Source: Azonexaceae bacterium (GTDB lineage: Bacteria > Pseudomonadota > Gammaproteobacteria > Burkholderiales > Rhodocyclaceae). Taken from it: a DNA stretch of 47,974 nt. The stretch lies in the NCBI GenBank assembly GCA_009469675.1, contig SSSZ01000059.1, positions 1-47,974 on the forward strand, written 5' to 3'. Below are positions 28,897 through 37,476 of this stretch, piece after piece. The translations under genes were made by a program, and so were the position numbers. How positions within the stretch are numbered: the stretch's first letter is position 1; every line of letters begins with the position of its first letter. The notes beneath the pieces were generated by a model. That model had not been told where the DNA came from, made no database searches, and saw nothing but the letters and a program-made list of their open reading frames with translations.

Positions 28897-30657
28897 TCAT
28901 TGGGCCAGTCGCACCGGGATTAGGCCGCGCAGCGCGTTGCCAAGAAAAAAACCGGCTTCCAGGTCGACGGGAAGCAGCTGGGCTTCCCGGGCCAGACCGG
29001 CCGCCAGCAACTCGGCCCGCAGCACCCCGGGGAGCGCGCCGCTGGCCACCGGCGGCGTCACTAAGACCCCGTCGCGTTCGACAAAGACGTTGCTCCTCGC
29101 CCCTTCGGCGACCTCTCCCCGGTGGTTGAGAAAAACCACGTCGAAGCAGCGGGGGTCGTCGGCGATCCCTGCCAGGGCGCGATCATAGGCGCCCCGGGCG
29201 GTGGTCTTGTGGCGTCGCCGGGGATCGTTCGCGTCGATCCGCTCCACCGCCCACCGCGCCAGACGTTCCCCTGCCGCAGGTGAATCCAGGGGCGTGCTGG
29301 TCACCTCGACCCGCCCCCCTTTGTCGAGACTCAGGCGCACCCGCCGCGAGCCGCCTTGGCCGGCACCCGCCAAGGCAGCCCCGATGGCCGCCCGGTCGAA
29401 GGCAAAACCGAACCACGCCGCCGAAGTTTCCAGGCGAGCCAGATGCCGGTCGAGCCGGGGATAAACCCCGTCTTCGCAGCGCAGGGTCTCGATCAGTTGC
29501 AGCCCCGGGTCGAGGTCGGCGAGAAAGGCCGCCTTCAGGGCGCATTCGCGCCACTCGGCCGGCGGCGAGGAGTCAGCGACGACGCCGCTGCCCACCCCCA
29601 TGATTCCCGAGCGGTCCGCCGCCAGTTCGAGGGTGCGGATGGCGACGCTGAGCCGCAGGTCGCCCCCCGGCGCAATCCACCCCAGGGCGCCGGTGTACAG
29701 GCCGCGGGGCCGGCCTTCGAGCTGGCCGGCGATCTGCATGGCGCGAATCTTGGGGGCACCGGTGATCGAGCCGCAGGGAAAGAGGGCTGCGAGGATTTCC
29801 CCAACCGGGCGGTCACCGACCTCGGCGGAAACCTGCGACACCATCTGCCGGACCGTCGGATAGTCCTCGATCTCGAAAAGGGAATCGACGCGCACCCCCC
29901 CGGGCGCCGCGACGCGCCCCAGGTCGTTGCGCAGGAGGTCGACGATCATCAGGTTTTCCGCCCGATCCTTCTCGGAATGGAGCAGGGTTTCCGCCGCCGC
30001 TTCGCGGGGCGCCGTACCCTTCATCGGCCGCGTGGTGAGGCGGGTGCCCCGCCGTTCGAGAAAGAGTTCCGGCGACAGGGAGACGATGGCCCCGCCCCCG
30101 GCGGCGACGATGCCGCCGTAGCGCACCGGCTGCTGCTCGCGCAGGCCGGCGTAGAGGGCCAGGGGATGGCCGAACCAGGTGAAGCGCTGGGGAAAGGTGA
30201 AGTTGACCTGGTAGCAATCGCCGGCGGCGATGTAGGCCTGGATGCGGCGAACCGCCGCTTCGTAGCCGGCCTGGTCGAGTCCCGGCGTCAGTCCGCCGAC
30301 GCCGGCCCGGCGGGCATCGGCATCGAGCCCGGCAAGTTCGGCCGCTAGCCAGGCCTGGGCCGCGGTGGCGTCGAGGGCCTGGCAGCGGGCAAAGCGCCAG
30401 AAGCGGGCGAGGGGCGGTTCATCCCCGGTGGCGGCGGGGACTCCGGCGCGGGCGGCCGGCTCCAGGAGATAGCCCAATTCGTAGTCGAGGGCCGCCACCC
30501 AGGGCAGCGTATCGCCGTCGATGCGGGCCAGGGCGGCGGCCAGATCGTCCCGGCTGCGGCAGGTCAGGGCCGTGTCGGGGCCGCTGAAAAGCCAGGCCGC
30601 CGGCGCGCCGGCGGGCGCCCGGCGGTCCTCCAGGAAGGCGAAGCCGGCGGTGTCTAT
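28897..30657 (-). CDS. pabB: Aminodeoxychorismate synthase component I fused to aminodeoxychorismate lyase domain
   Basis: A fused folate-pathway enzyme: the PabB part forms 4-amino-4-deoxychorismate and the PabC-like part releases p-aminobenzoate. The chorismate-binding domain shows RPMKGTAPREAA, FPCGSITGAPK and IGTG-like segments (MGVGSGVVADSSP). The C-terminal class IV aminotransferase domain begins near LQLIETLRCEDG and has the PLP lysine region RRRHKTTARGAYDR, then GEVAEGARSNVF. No ATG, GTG or TTG lies near the conserved start DTAGFAFLEDRR; an ATA at 30657 overlapping the tusA stop (ATAG) is the best position. The frame is open to a TTG at 30843 inside tusA. Start uncertain, function sure. 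Confidence 0.85.
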   Translation of the reverse strand: MDTAGFAFLEDRRAPAGAPAAWLFSGPDTALTCRSRDDLAAALARIDGDTLPWVAALDYELGYLLEPAARAGVPAATGDEPPLARFWRFARCQALDATAAQAWLAAELAGLDADARRAGVGGLTPGLDQAGYEAAVRRIQAYIAAGDCYQVNFTFPQRFTWFGHPLALYAGLREQQPVRYGGIVAAGGGAIVSLSPELFLERRGTRLTTRPMKGTAPREAAAETLLHSEKDRAENLMIVDLLRNDLGRVAAPGGVRVDSLFEIEDYPTVRQMVSQVSAEVGDRPVGEILAALFPCGSITGAPKIRAMQIAGQLEGRPRGLYTGALGWIAPGGDLRLSVAIRTLELAADRSGIMGVGSGVVADSSPPAEWRECALKAAFLADLDPGLQLIETLRCEDGVYPRLDRHLARLETSAAWFGFAFDRAAIGAALAGAGQGGSRRVRLSLDKGGRVEVTSTPLDSPAAGERLARWAVERIDANDPRRRHKTTARGAYDRALAGIADDPRCFDVVFLNHRGEVAEGARSNVFVERDGVLVTPPVASGALPGVLRAELLAAGLAREAQLLPVDLEAGFFLGNALRGLIPVRLAQ

Positions 30658-30881
30658 TTGCGTTTGAGGAAATACTCGAAGACGCGGTTTTCTTCGCGCT
30701 GATCGAGCAGTTCGTTGCCGGTCTGGCGGGAGAAGGCGGCAAAGTCCTTGAGGGAGCCGGGATCGGTGGCGAGGACGCGGAGCACCTGCCCCGATTCCAT
30801 CTCGGCCAGGGCTTTCTTGGTGCGCAGGATGGGCAGGGGGCAATTGAGCCCCTTGACGTCGAGTTCGCGGTCGAATTGCAT
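30654..30881 (-). CDS. tusA: TusA-family sulfur carrier protein
   Basis: This 75-residue cytoplasmic protein carries sulfur as a persulfide on the Cys of the CPLP motif (LDVKGLNCPLPILRTKKAL, Cys at residue 14). Length and the SGQVLRVLATDPGS strand-helix pattern fit the IRK/TusA fold. It overlaps the start of pabB and shares its strand. TusA relatives serve tRNA thiolation, molybdenum cofactor or sulfur oxidation. The nearby moaC and soxYZ genes make a sulfur or molybdopterin role plausible, but context alone cannot choose. Confidence 0.9.
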   Translation of the reverse strand: MQFDRELDVKGLNCPLPILRTKKALAEMESGQVLRVLATDPGSLKDFAAFSRQTGNELLDQREENRVFEYFLKRK

Positions 30882-30920
30882 GATGGCGGCCTGAGAATTA
30901 GGAAACGCTGGATTTTACCG

Positions 30921-32372
30921 CTACCACTTCTTTTTTTCCTTCATCTCTTCGATCTGTTTCTGCTTCAGCTCCCGCAGGCGGGCGTCGATCACCGACATTT
31001 CGTAGAAATTGGCGTCCCCCGCCTTCTGCGCCAGTTGCAGTTGCTCGACCGCCGCCGGGGTCTGCCCCTGCAGGGCGTAGACCTCCCCCAGGGCGCGGTG
31101 CTGCTGCGCCCGCTTGCCCAGGCCGGCGTAGCTTTCGGCCCGCAGCTTGTGCAGGCGCACATCCTCGGGATAGAGCTGGAGCTGGGTTTCGGCGAATTGC
31201 AGGGCGTCGGCAAAGCGCCGCTGTCCGGTGAGGGCTTCGCCGTAGCCGTAAATGAGGGCCTGATTGAGGGGGTAGCGCACCATCGCCTCGCGGTAGAGCG
31301 CCAGTCCGCCATCGGCGTCGCCCTGGGCGATGCGGATGTCGGCGTGGAGGTGATCGAGGAGGGGCGACGGGGTCTTTTGCTTCCTGGCCGCCAGAATCTC
31401 CTGCTCGGCGCCGCTCCAGTCCCGGTTGCGGGCCAGGGCAACGGCCAGGCCGTAATGGGCCGCGGTCTGGGAGGCGAACTTCTTGTCGCCGACCAGCATC
31501 TGTAGCGCTTTCACCGCCTCGGCCGGCGTCCCCTGCTTGGCCCGCAGCTTCGCACGGACGAGGTGGAATTCCAGGCTGTCGGCCACCTGCTTGTAGGACA
31601 CCGACTGCTCGCGGTTCTGCATATCGGAAATACGTTCGCCGGTGACCGGGTGGGTGCGCAGATAGACCGGGGCGTTGTTTTCATACACCCGGGAAGCCCT
31701 TTGCAGGCGGTCGAAGAAAATCGACATGCCGCGCACTTCGAAACCGGCCTTTTTCAGGATGTCGAATCCCGAACGATCGGCCTCCCGTTCAAAATCCCGG
31801 GAAAAGCCGAGCTGCGCCGAAACCGCGCCAGCCTGGGAACCGATCACCGCGGCGCTGGCGATGTTGGCGTTGGAGCGGGCGGCCAGGAGGCCCACCACCA
31901 TGGCGAGCATGGTGCCCACCGACAGCTGCTTCTCCCGCATCACCTGGCGGGCGATGTGGCGCTGGGTGACGTGGGAGATTTCGTGGGCGAGGACGCCGGC
32001 CAGTTCGGATTCGCTCTGGGCGGCGAGGAGAAGGCCGCTATTGACCCCGATATAGCCGCCGGGCATGGCAAAGGCGTTGATGCTGCTGTCGTTCACCCCG
32101 AAGAAGTAGAACCCGATCCCCGGGTCGGAACTGGCCGCAGCCAGCCGCCCGCCGATCTGGTTGAGATAGGCTTCGACATCGGCATCGTCAAGGTAGGACG
32201 GATCGCGCCAGCGGATTTCGTGCATGATCTGCTGGCCGATCTTCTTTTCCGTGGCGGGTGAAAGGTCGCTGCTCGCGGCTTCGCCGAGGTCGGGAAGGTT
32301 GTCGGCAGCCAGAGGCTGGACGGCGACGACGCCGGCCAGGACAAGGGCCGCCAGGCGGTGATGGAAACTCAT
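30921..32372 (-). CDS. Periplasmic M48 metalloprotease with TPR-like C-terminus (BepA-like)
   Basis: BepA-type proteases and chaperones assist outer-membrane protein assembly, notably LptD. ATG at 32372 gives 483 residues with a signal peptide (RLAALVLAGVVAVQPLAA) cut before DNLPD; the frame upstream is non-coding. The zinc site HEISH is at residues 130-134, with the third ligand in the following helix (FEREADRSGFDIL). The last 230 residues are helical repeats of TPR type, such as AVALARNRDWSGAEQEILAA. It shares its orientation with tusA and pabB but is separated by 39 bases. Its 5' end faces moaC. Confidence 0.9.
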   Translation of the reverse strand: MSFHHRLAALVLAGVVAVQPLAADNLPDLGEAASSDLSPATEKKIGQQIMHEIRWRDPSYLDDADVEAYLNQIGGRLAAASSDPGIGFYFFGVNDSSINAFAMPGGYIGVNSGLLLAAQSESELAGVLAHEISHVTQRHIARQVMREKQLSVGTMLAMVVGLLAARSNANIASAAVIGSQAGAVSAQLGFSRDFEREADRSGFDILKKAGFEVRGMSIFFDRLQRASRVYENNAPVYLRTHPVTGERISDMQNREQSVSYKQVADSLEFHLVRAKLRAKQGTPAEAVKALQMLVGDKKFASQTAAHYGLAVALARNRDWSGAEQEILAARKQKTPSPLLDHLHADIRIAQGDADGGLALYREAMVRYPLNQALIYGYGEALTGQRRFADALQFAETQLQLYPEDVRLHKLRAESYAGLGKRAQQHRALGEVYALQGQTPAAVEQLQLAQKAGDANFYEMSVIDARLRELKQKQIEEMKEKKKW

Positions 32373-32436
32373 GGTGCTATGATATCTCAGCCCTTCCGCC
32401 CCAGGCCTGACACCTCGTAACCAAACGTAAGCCGCC

Positions 32437-32922
32437 GTGACCTCCAATCCCCTCACCCATTTCGACGCCGCCGGCCAGGCCCATATGGTCGACGTCGGCG
32501 GCAAAAGCGAAAGCGCCCGCATCGCCCGCGCCGCCGGCAGCATCTTCATGGAAGCCGCCACCCTCGAACTGATCCGCGCCGGCTCGGCCAAAAAGGGCGA
32601 CGTTCTGGGCATCGCTCGCATCGCCGCCATTCAGGCCGCCAAGCGCACCGGCGAGCTGATTCCCCTCTGCCACCCCATCGCCCTCACCCGCGTCGCCGCC
32701 GAATTTACGGTCGATGGCGAAAACCACGCCGTCCATTGCCTGGTCACCGCCGAATGCCATGGCCGCACCGGCGTCGAAATGGAAGCCCTGACCGCCGTCT
32801 CGGTCGGCCTCCTGACGGTGTATGACATGTGTAAGGCGGTGGATCGCGGCATGCGCATCGCCGACGTCCGGCTGCTCGAAAAAAAGGGCGGCAAGTCGGG
32901 CCACTGGCAGGCCGGCGCCTGA
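32437..32922 (+). CDS. moaC: Cyclic pyranopterin monophosphate synthase
   Basis: MoaC converts the MoaA product to cyclic pyranopterin monophosphate in molybdenum cofactor synthesis. GTG at 32437 begins [20 protein letters not shown], and the 161-residue length is normal. Family motifs are [25 protein letters not shown] (with the conserved LCHP), [24 protein letters not shown] and the C-terminal GGKSGHW. It is 19 bases upstream of soxY. No other moa gene is in the window. Confidence 0.96.
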   Translation: MTSNPLTHFDAAGQAHMVDVGGKSESARIARAAGSIFMEAATLELIRAGSAKKGDVLGIARIAAIQAAKRTGELIPLCHPIALTRVAAEFTVDGENHAVHCLVTAECHGRTGVEMEALTAVSVGLLTVYDMCKAVDRGMRIADVRLLEKKGGKSGHWQAGA

Positions 32923-32941
32923 TCCCTTCGCCGCCAACACC

Positions 32942-33412
32942 ATGAACCCGCATCGTAGAATCCTGCTCCGCGGCGCCGGCGCCGCCACCCTTCTGCCCCT
33001 CCTCGGCGGCGGCCTGCTCACGCCGCGGCAGGCCCTGGCCGGCGAATGGAACCGCGCCGCCTTCACCGCCCGCGCCCTGGCCGATGCCGTCAAGCAGGCG
33101 GGGGCCGCAACGGCCGGCGAAAGCCGCGATCTGGTCATCACCGCGCCGGAAATCGCCGAGAACGGCGCCAAAGTCGAAGTCGAAATCGCCAGCAACCTCG
33201 CCAACACCCGCAGCCTCGCCCTTTTTGCCGAGAAAAACCCGATGCCCTTGAACGCCATCCTGGAATTCTCCGCCGCCGCCCTGCCCTATGCCCGACTCCA
33301 GCTGAAGCTGGCGGAGACCACCCGCTTGCGCGTCGTCGCCCGGACGGCGGACGGCAAGACCCACGTCGCCTGGCGCGAGATCAAGGTCACCCTGGGCGGC
33401 TGCGGGGCCTGA
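32942..33412 (+). CDS. soxY: Thiosulfate-oxidation carrier protein SoxY
   Basis: SoxY carries sulfur intermediates on a C-terminal cysteine while bound to SoxZ in the periplasm. The 156-residue protein starts with a twin-arginine-type signal (RRILLRGAGAATLLPLL), expected for Tat export, and ends VTLGGCGA, a slight variant of the usual GGCGG with the carrier Cys at residue 154. The body (ITAPEIAENGAKVEVEI) is the SoxY beta sandwich. The gene is followed after one base by soxZ, but soxA, soxB, soxX and soxCD are not in the window. Confidence 0.93.
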   Translation: MNPHRRILLRGAGAATLLPLLGGGLLTPRQALAGEWNRAAFTARALADAVKQAGAATAGESRDLVITAPEIAENGAKVEVEIASNLANTRSLALFAEKNPMPLNAILEFSAAALPYARLQLKLAETTRLRVVARTADGKTHVAWREIKVTLGGCGA

Positions 33413-33413
33413 C

Positions 33414-33725
33414 ATGGCGGACCAGATCAAGATTCGCGCCCACCTCCAGGCGGACTACGCCGAACTGCGCGTCCTCCTGCAGCACCCCATGGAAACCGGC
33501 CAGCGCAAGGACGAAAAGGGGCAGATCGTCCCCGCCCATTTCATCCAGACCTTCAGCATCACCGTCAACGGTAAAGCGCTCATCGACGGGCAACTCAACA
33601 CCTCGATCGCCAAAAACCCCCTGTTCGGCTTCCGGACCAGGGGGATCAAGGCCGGCGACCGCCTTGCCGTAAGCTGGCAGGACAACAAGGGCGAACAGCG
33701 CAGCGACGAGATCGTGGTGGCTTGA
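33414..33725 (+). CDS. soxZ: Thiosulfate-oxidation carrier protein SoxZ
   Basis: This 103-residue partner of SoxY has no signal peptide and travels with SoxY through the Tat system. Typical motifs are IKIRAHLQADYAELRVLLQHPMETG and the C-terminal VSWQDNKGEQRSDE. Spacing of one base after the soxY stop indicates coupling. A strong bidirectional terminator lies just downstream. Confidence 0.95.
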   Translation: MADQIKIRAHLQADYAELRVLLQHPMETGQRKDEKGQIVPAHFIQTFSITVNGKALIDGQLNTSIAKNPLFGFRTRGIKAGDRLAVSWQDNKGEQRSDEIVVA

Positions 33726-33742
33726 CGGGCCGAATCGAGGAC

Positions 33743-33775
33743 AAAAAAAACCCGTCCGGTGGGACGGGTTTTTCT
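33743..33775. terminator. Bidirectional intrinsic terminator between soxZ and cspA
   Basis: The stem CCCGTCC (33751-33757) with GGACGGG (33762-33768) has a 4-base loop. It is preceded by eight A and followed by a T-rich run, so it ends transcripts from both strands. Confidence 0.9.
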
Positions 33776-33791
33776 TTACCGGAAAACCGGA

Positions 33792-33995
33792 TCAGGCGCG
33801 CTGGATATTCGAAGCCTGCTTGCCCTTCGGGCCCTGCACAACTTCAAAAGAGACCTTTTCGCCTTCTTTCAGGGTCTTGAAACCATTCATGTTGATGGCG
33901 GAGAAATGGGCGAAGAGGTCTTCGCTACCATCGTCCGGGGTAATGAAGCCGAACCCTTTGGAATCATTGAACCATTTGACGGTGCCTAGTGCCAT
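33792..33995 (-). CDS. cspA: Cold-shock domain protein
   Basis: This 67-residue single-stranded nucleic-acid binding protein consists of one cold-shock domain. The RNP1 and RNP2 motifs are KGFGFITP and DLFAHFS, and the chain opens [18 protein letters not shown]. Such proteins destabilise RNA structure during cold or growth transitions. The start ATG has GGAAAG upstream and is preceded by a leader of about 115 bases, typical of cold-shock mRNAs. The symbol is by family; paralogs cannot be told apart here. Confidence 0.95.
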   Translation of the reverse strand: MALGTVKWFNDSKGFGFITPDDGSEDLFAHFSAINMNGFKTLKEGEKVSFEVVQGPKGKQASNIQRA

Positions 33996-34116
33996 GTCTG
34001 CTACTTTCCTACGAAAACTTTAATGAAACGGGTTCCCCCGACTCCCTGTTTGACTCCCCCCACCCGGGCCGAGAAAAACAGCAACCCTGATGCGTAATGA
34101 ATCCAAACATTTCGGC

Positions 34117-34145
34117 TTTCTACGCGCAATAACCCATTGCGTCAA
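34117..34145 (-). promoter_or_regulatory. cspA promoter
   Basis: On the minus strand TTGACG (34145-34140) and TAGAAA (34122-34117) are 17 bases apart. A run of seven A directly upstream (plus-strand T run near 34150-34156) resembles an UP element. The implied leader of about 115 bases fits CspA-type cold-shock control of mRNA stability. Confidence 0.6.
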
Positions 34146-34309
34146 CAGGTTTTTTTGCCGCACCGCAACATAAAACCCTGTATCCATGCCGCTTTCCGCC
34201 GGCTCGTTTCGCCAAGCACTTCCCCCGCCCGGGTCTCGGCGCGGCCTCTGCGAAACGGTGCCTTCCCCTCGGCCCCGAGACGGCCGGTTTTTCCGGCCGC
34301 CTGCGACTA

Positions 34310-34337
34310 TTGCACAATGAAACGGACTGTATAGAAT
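34310..34337 (+). promoter_or_regulatory. clpS promoter
   Basis: TTGCAC (34310-34315) and TAGAAT (34332-34337) are 16 bases apart, close to the clpS start at 34345. The leader would be almost absent, so the true start site may be slightly different. Confidence 0.45.
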
Positions 34338-34344
34338 CGGAAGC

Positions 34345-34653
34345 ATGGCTACGAAACACACGGATGGCGAACTTCTCGAGGCAAAGCGGACCAAGCTGCA
34401 ACCGCCCCGGATGTACAAGGTGCTGTTGTTGAACGACGACTACACGCCGATGGATTTCGTGATCGCCGTGCTGCAGCGTTTTTTTGCCATGGACACTGAA
34501 CAAGCGACGCGAATCATGCTCAAAGTCCATAACGAAGGTCGTGGCGTCTGCGGGGTCTTCCCCCGGGACATCGCGGCCACCAAGGTGGAGCAGGTAAGCT
34601 CCTATGCCCGCCAACACCAACACCCGCTCGCTTGCGTCATGGAGGAAAACTGA
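34345..34653 (+). CDS. clpS: ClpA adaptor protein ClpS
   Basis: ClpS delivers N-end-rule substrates to ClpAP. The 102-residue protein has an N-terminal extension, then the folded core [20 protein letters not shown], with the substrate pocket residues in [10 protein letters not shown], and the helix [31 protein letters not shown] ends the core. Its stop shares one base with the clpA start, so the pair are coupled. Confidence 0.96.
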   Translation: MATKHTDGELLEAKRTKLQPPRMYKVLLLNDDYTPMDFVIAVLQRFFAMDTEQATRIMLKVHNEGRGVCGVFPRDIAATKVEQVSSYARQHQHPLACVMEEN

Positions 34654-36905
34654 TGATCGCCCAGGAACTCGAAGTCAGCCTGCACATGGCTTTTGTGGAG
34701 GCGCGACAGAAGCGCCATGAGTTCATTACGGTCGAGCATCTCCTTCTCGCCCTTCTGGACAATCCTTCCGCCGCCGAAGCCCTGCGCGCCTGCGGCGCCA
34801 AGATCGACGTGCTGCGCCGCGACCTCGGCAACTTCATCGCCGAGCATACCCCGGCGGTAAACGGCGACGACGACATCGACACCCAGCCCACCCTGGGCTT
34901 TCAGCGGGTCATCCAGCGCGCCATCCTGCACGTGCAGTCGTCGGGCAAAAAGGAGGTCAACGGCGCCAACGTCCTGGTCGCCATTTACGGCGAAAAGGAT
35001 TCCCATGCCGTCTATTTTCTCCAGAAGCAGGGGCTGACCCGGCTCGACGTGGTCAATTTCATTTCCCACGGCATCAGCAAGGTGCCCCAGCCCAAGGCCC
35101 CGGTCGAAGGCGAAAGCGAAGCCGAAGGCGAGCAGCAGAGCGGCCCCCTCGAGCAGTACACCATCAACCTCAACGCCCTCGCCCTGCAAGGCAAGATCGA
35201 CCCCCTGATCGGCCGCGACAAGGAACTCGAACGGGTCATCCAGATTCTCTGCCGGCGGCGCAAGAACAACCCGCTGCTGGTGGGCGAAGCCGGCGTCGGC
35301 AAGACCGCCATCGCGGAGGGGCTGGCCCGCCGCGTGGTGGAGGGCGAAGTGCCGGAAATCCTGGCCAAGGCCAACGTCTACGCCCTCGACATGGGTTCGC
35401 TGCTGGCCGGCACCAAGTACCGGGGCGATTTTGAGCAGCGCCTGAAGGGCGTCTTGAAGGCCCTGCAGGACAACGCCCACGCCATCCTCTTCATTGACGA
35501 AATCCATACCCTGATCGGCGCCGGCGCCGCTTCCGGCGGCACCCTCGACGCCTCCAACCTGCTCAAGCCGGCGCTTTCTTCGGGCGCCCTCAAGTGTATC
35601 GGCGCCACCACCTACACTGAATACCGCGGCATTTTCGAAAAGGACAGCGCGCTTTCCCGCCGCTTCCAGAAGATCGACGTCAGCGAGCCGTCGGTGGCGG
35701 AAACCGTCGAAATCCTCAAGGGACTCAAGGCCCGTTTCGAAGCCCACCACGGCATCAAGTATTCGGCCACGGCGCTGTCGTCGGCGGTGGAGCTTTCCGC
35801 CCGCTACATCACCGACCGCCACCTGCCCGACAAGGCCATCGACGTCATCGACGAGGCCGGCGCGGCCCAGCGCATCCTGCCCAAATCGAAGCAGAAGAAG
35901 GTGATCGGCAAACAGGACATCGAAGAGATCGTCGCCAAGATCGCCCGCATTCCGTCGCAACACGTCACCACCGACGACCGCGGCGCCCTGAAGAACCTCG
36001 ACCGCGACCTCAAGGCCGTGGTCTTCGGCCAGGACAAGGCGATCGACGCGCTCACCCGGGCCATCAAGATGGCCCGCTCGGGCCTTGGCAATCCCGGCAA
36101 GCCCATCGGCTCCTTCCTCTTCAGCGGCCCCACCGGCGTCGGCAAGACCGAGGTCGCCAAGCAATTGGCCTATTGCATGGGGGTCGAGTTGCAGCGCTTC
36201 GACATGTCGGAATACATGGAGCGCCACGCCGTCTCCCGGCTCATCGGCGCCCCCCCGGGCTACGTCGGTTTCGACCAGGGCGGACTCCTCACCGAGGCGA
36301 TCAGCAAGAAGCCCTATTGCGTCCTGCTTCTCGACGAGATCGAAAAGGCCCACCCGGACATCTTCAACATTCTCCTCCAGGTCATGGACCACGGCACGCT
36401 GACCGACAACAACGGCCGCAAGGCCGATTTCCGCAACGTCGTCATCATCATGACCACCAATGCCGGCGCCGCCGACCTGCAGAAGACCTCCATGGGCTTT
36501 ACTTCGGTCAAGCAGACGGGCGACGAGATGGCCGAGATCAAGCGCCTGTTCACCCCGGAATTCCGCAACCGGCTCGACGCCACCATCTCCTTCGCGGCCC
36601 TCGACCACGAGATCATCCTGCGGGTGGTCGAGAAGTTCCTCATGCAGTTGGAAGAGCAGCTCCACGAAAAGAAGGTCGAGGCGCATTTCAGCGACGCCTT
36701 GAAGGAAATGCTCGCCGCCAAGGGTTTCGACCCGCTAATGGGCGCCCGCCCCATGGCGCGCCTCATCCAGGACACCATCCGCTCGGCCCTGGCCGACGAA
36801 CTGCTCTTCGGGCGGCTCGCCAACGGCGGCCACGTCACCGTCGATCTCGACAAGGAAGGCAAGGTCAAGCTGGTCTTCGAGGAAGAAGCCGAAGCCGTCG
36901 TCTGA
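34653..36905 (+). CDS. clpA: ATP-dependent Clp protease ATP-binding subunit ClpA
   Basis: ClpA is the AAA+ unfoldase that feeds ClpP. ATG at 34653 (TGATG with clpS) gives 750 residues. The N-terminal repeat domain ([17 protein letters not shown]) binds ClpS. The first AAA module has Walker [10 protein letters not shown] near residue 211 and Walker [11 protein letters not shown]. The second has GPTGVGKTE near residue 492, pore loop GYVGFDQGG and [12 protein letters not shown]. Lack of a long middle coiled coil separates it from ClpB. ClpP is not in the window. A terminator follows. Confidence 0.97.
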   Translation: MIAQELEVSLHMAFVEARQKRHEFITVEHLLLALLDNPSAAEALRACGAKIDVLRRDLGNFIAEHTPAVNGDDDIDTQPTLGFQRVIQRAILHVQSSGKKEVNGANVLVAIYGEKDSHAVYFLQKQGLTRLDVVNFISHGISKVPQPKAPVEGESEAEGEQQSGPLEQYTINLNALALQGKIDPLIGRDKELERVIQILCRRRKNNPLLVGEAGVGKTAIAEGLARRVVEGEVPEILAKANVYALDMGSLLAGTKYRGDFEQRLKGVLKALQDNAHAILFIDEIHTLIGAGAASGGTLDASNLLKPALSSGALKCIGATTYTEYRGIFEKDSALSRRFQKIDVSEPSVAETVEILKGLKARFEAHHGIKYSATALSSAVELSARYITDRHLPDKAIDVIDEAGAAQRILPKSKQKKVIGKQDIEEIVAKIARIPSQHVTTDDRGALKNLDRDLKAVVFGQDKAIDALTRAIKMARSGLGNPGKPIGSFLFSGPTGVGKTEVAKQLAYCMGVELQRFDMSEYMERHAVSRLIGAPPGYVGFDQGGLLTEAISKKPYCVLLLDEIEKAHPDIFNILLQVMDHGTLTDNNGRKADFRNVVIIMTTNAGAADLQKTSMGFTSVKQTGDEMAEIKRLFTPEFRNRLDATISFAALDHEIILRVVEKFLMQLEEQLHEKKVEAHFSDALKEMLAAKGFDPLMGARPMARLIQDTIRSALADELLFGRLANGGHVTVDLDKEGKVKLVFEEEAEAVV

Positions 36906-36927
36906 TCCGCCCCCGCAGCCCCCCCGA

Positions 36928-36954
36928 GCCATGCCCTGCATGGCTTTTCTTTTG
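36928..36954 (+). terminator. Intrinsic terminator after clpA
   Basis: GCCATG (36928-36933), loop CCCTG, CATGGC (36939-36944) and then TTTTCTTTT form a short stem with a T-rich tail, well placed between clpA and rraA. Confidence 0.65.
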
Positions 36955-36971
36955 CTTCCGGAGAAAATCCC

Positions 36972-37463
36972 ATGTCGTTCACCACCCCCGACCTCTGCGA
37001 CCAGCACGAAGCCGAACTGGGTTCGTCGGTCCGCGTCGTCGCCCCCCTCTTCCGCTCGTTCGGCGGGCGGCCCCGCTTCGCCGGCCAGATCGTCACCTTG
37101 AAGCTCTTCGAGGACAACTCCCTGGTGCGCGAGGCCCTCGGGGAAGACGGCCGGGGCAAGGTGCTGGTCGTGGACGGCGGCGGCTCGCTGCGCTGCGCCC
37201 TGGTCGGCGACCAACTCGCCGTCCTGGCCGCCAAGAACGCCTGGGAAGGCATCGTCGTTTATGGCTGCATCCGTGATTCTGCCGCCATCGAGGGCATCGA
37301 CATCGGCCTGCGCGCCCTCGCCACCCATCCCCAGAAGAGCATCAAAAAGGGGGTCGGCGACAGGAACGTCGCCGTCACCTTCGGCGGCGTCAGCTTCCGC
37401 CCCGGCGAATGGCTCTACGCCGACGAGGACGGCGTCGTCGTGGCGGCCCGGCCCCTCCTCTAG
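36972..37463 (+). CDS. rraA: RraA-family protein (ribonuclease E regulator / HMG aldolase-like)
   Basis: RraA proteins inhibit RNase E in enteric bacteria; relatives are class II 4-hydroxy-4-methyl-2-oxoglutarate aldolases. The 163-residue protein shows [21 protein letters not shown], the [15 protein letters not shown] strand and [16 protein letters not shown] with the Arg-Asp pair used for metal and substrate in aldolases. The C-terminal [21 protein letters not shown] is typical. GGAG precedes the start. Either activity is possible. It converges on the chemoreceptor gene, with 13 bases between stops. Confidence 0.9.
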   Translation: MSFTTPDLCDQHEAELGSSVRVVAPLFRSFGGRPRFAGQIVTLKLFEDNSLVREALGEDGRGKVLVVDGGGSLRCALVGDQLAVLAAKNAWEGIVVYGCIRDSAAIEGIDIGLRALATHPQKSIKKGVGDRNVAVTFGGVSFRPGEWLYADEDGVVVAARPLL

Positions 37464-37476
37464 CCGAGCCGGGCGT

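Larger units (their letters stand above)
33996..34344. other. Intergenic region between cspA and clpS (349 bases)
   Basis: It holds the cspA leader and promoter on the minus strand and the clpS promoter on the plus strand, listed separately. A GGCCGG-TTTTT-CCGGCC hairpin lies at 34282-34298 without a following T tract. I see no additional gene. Confidence 0.6.
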
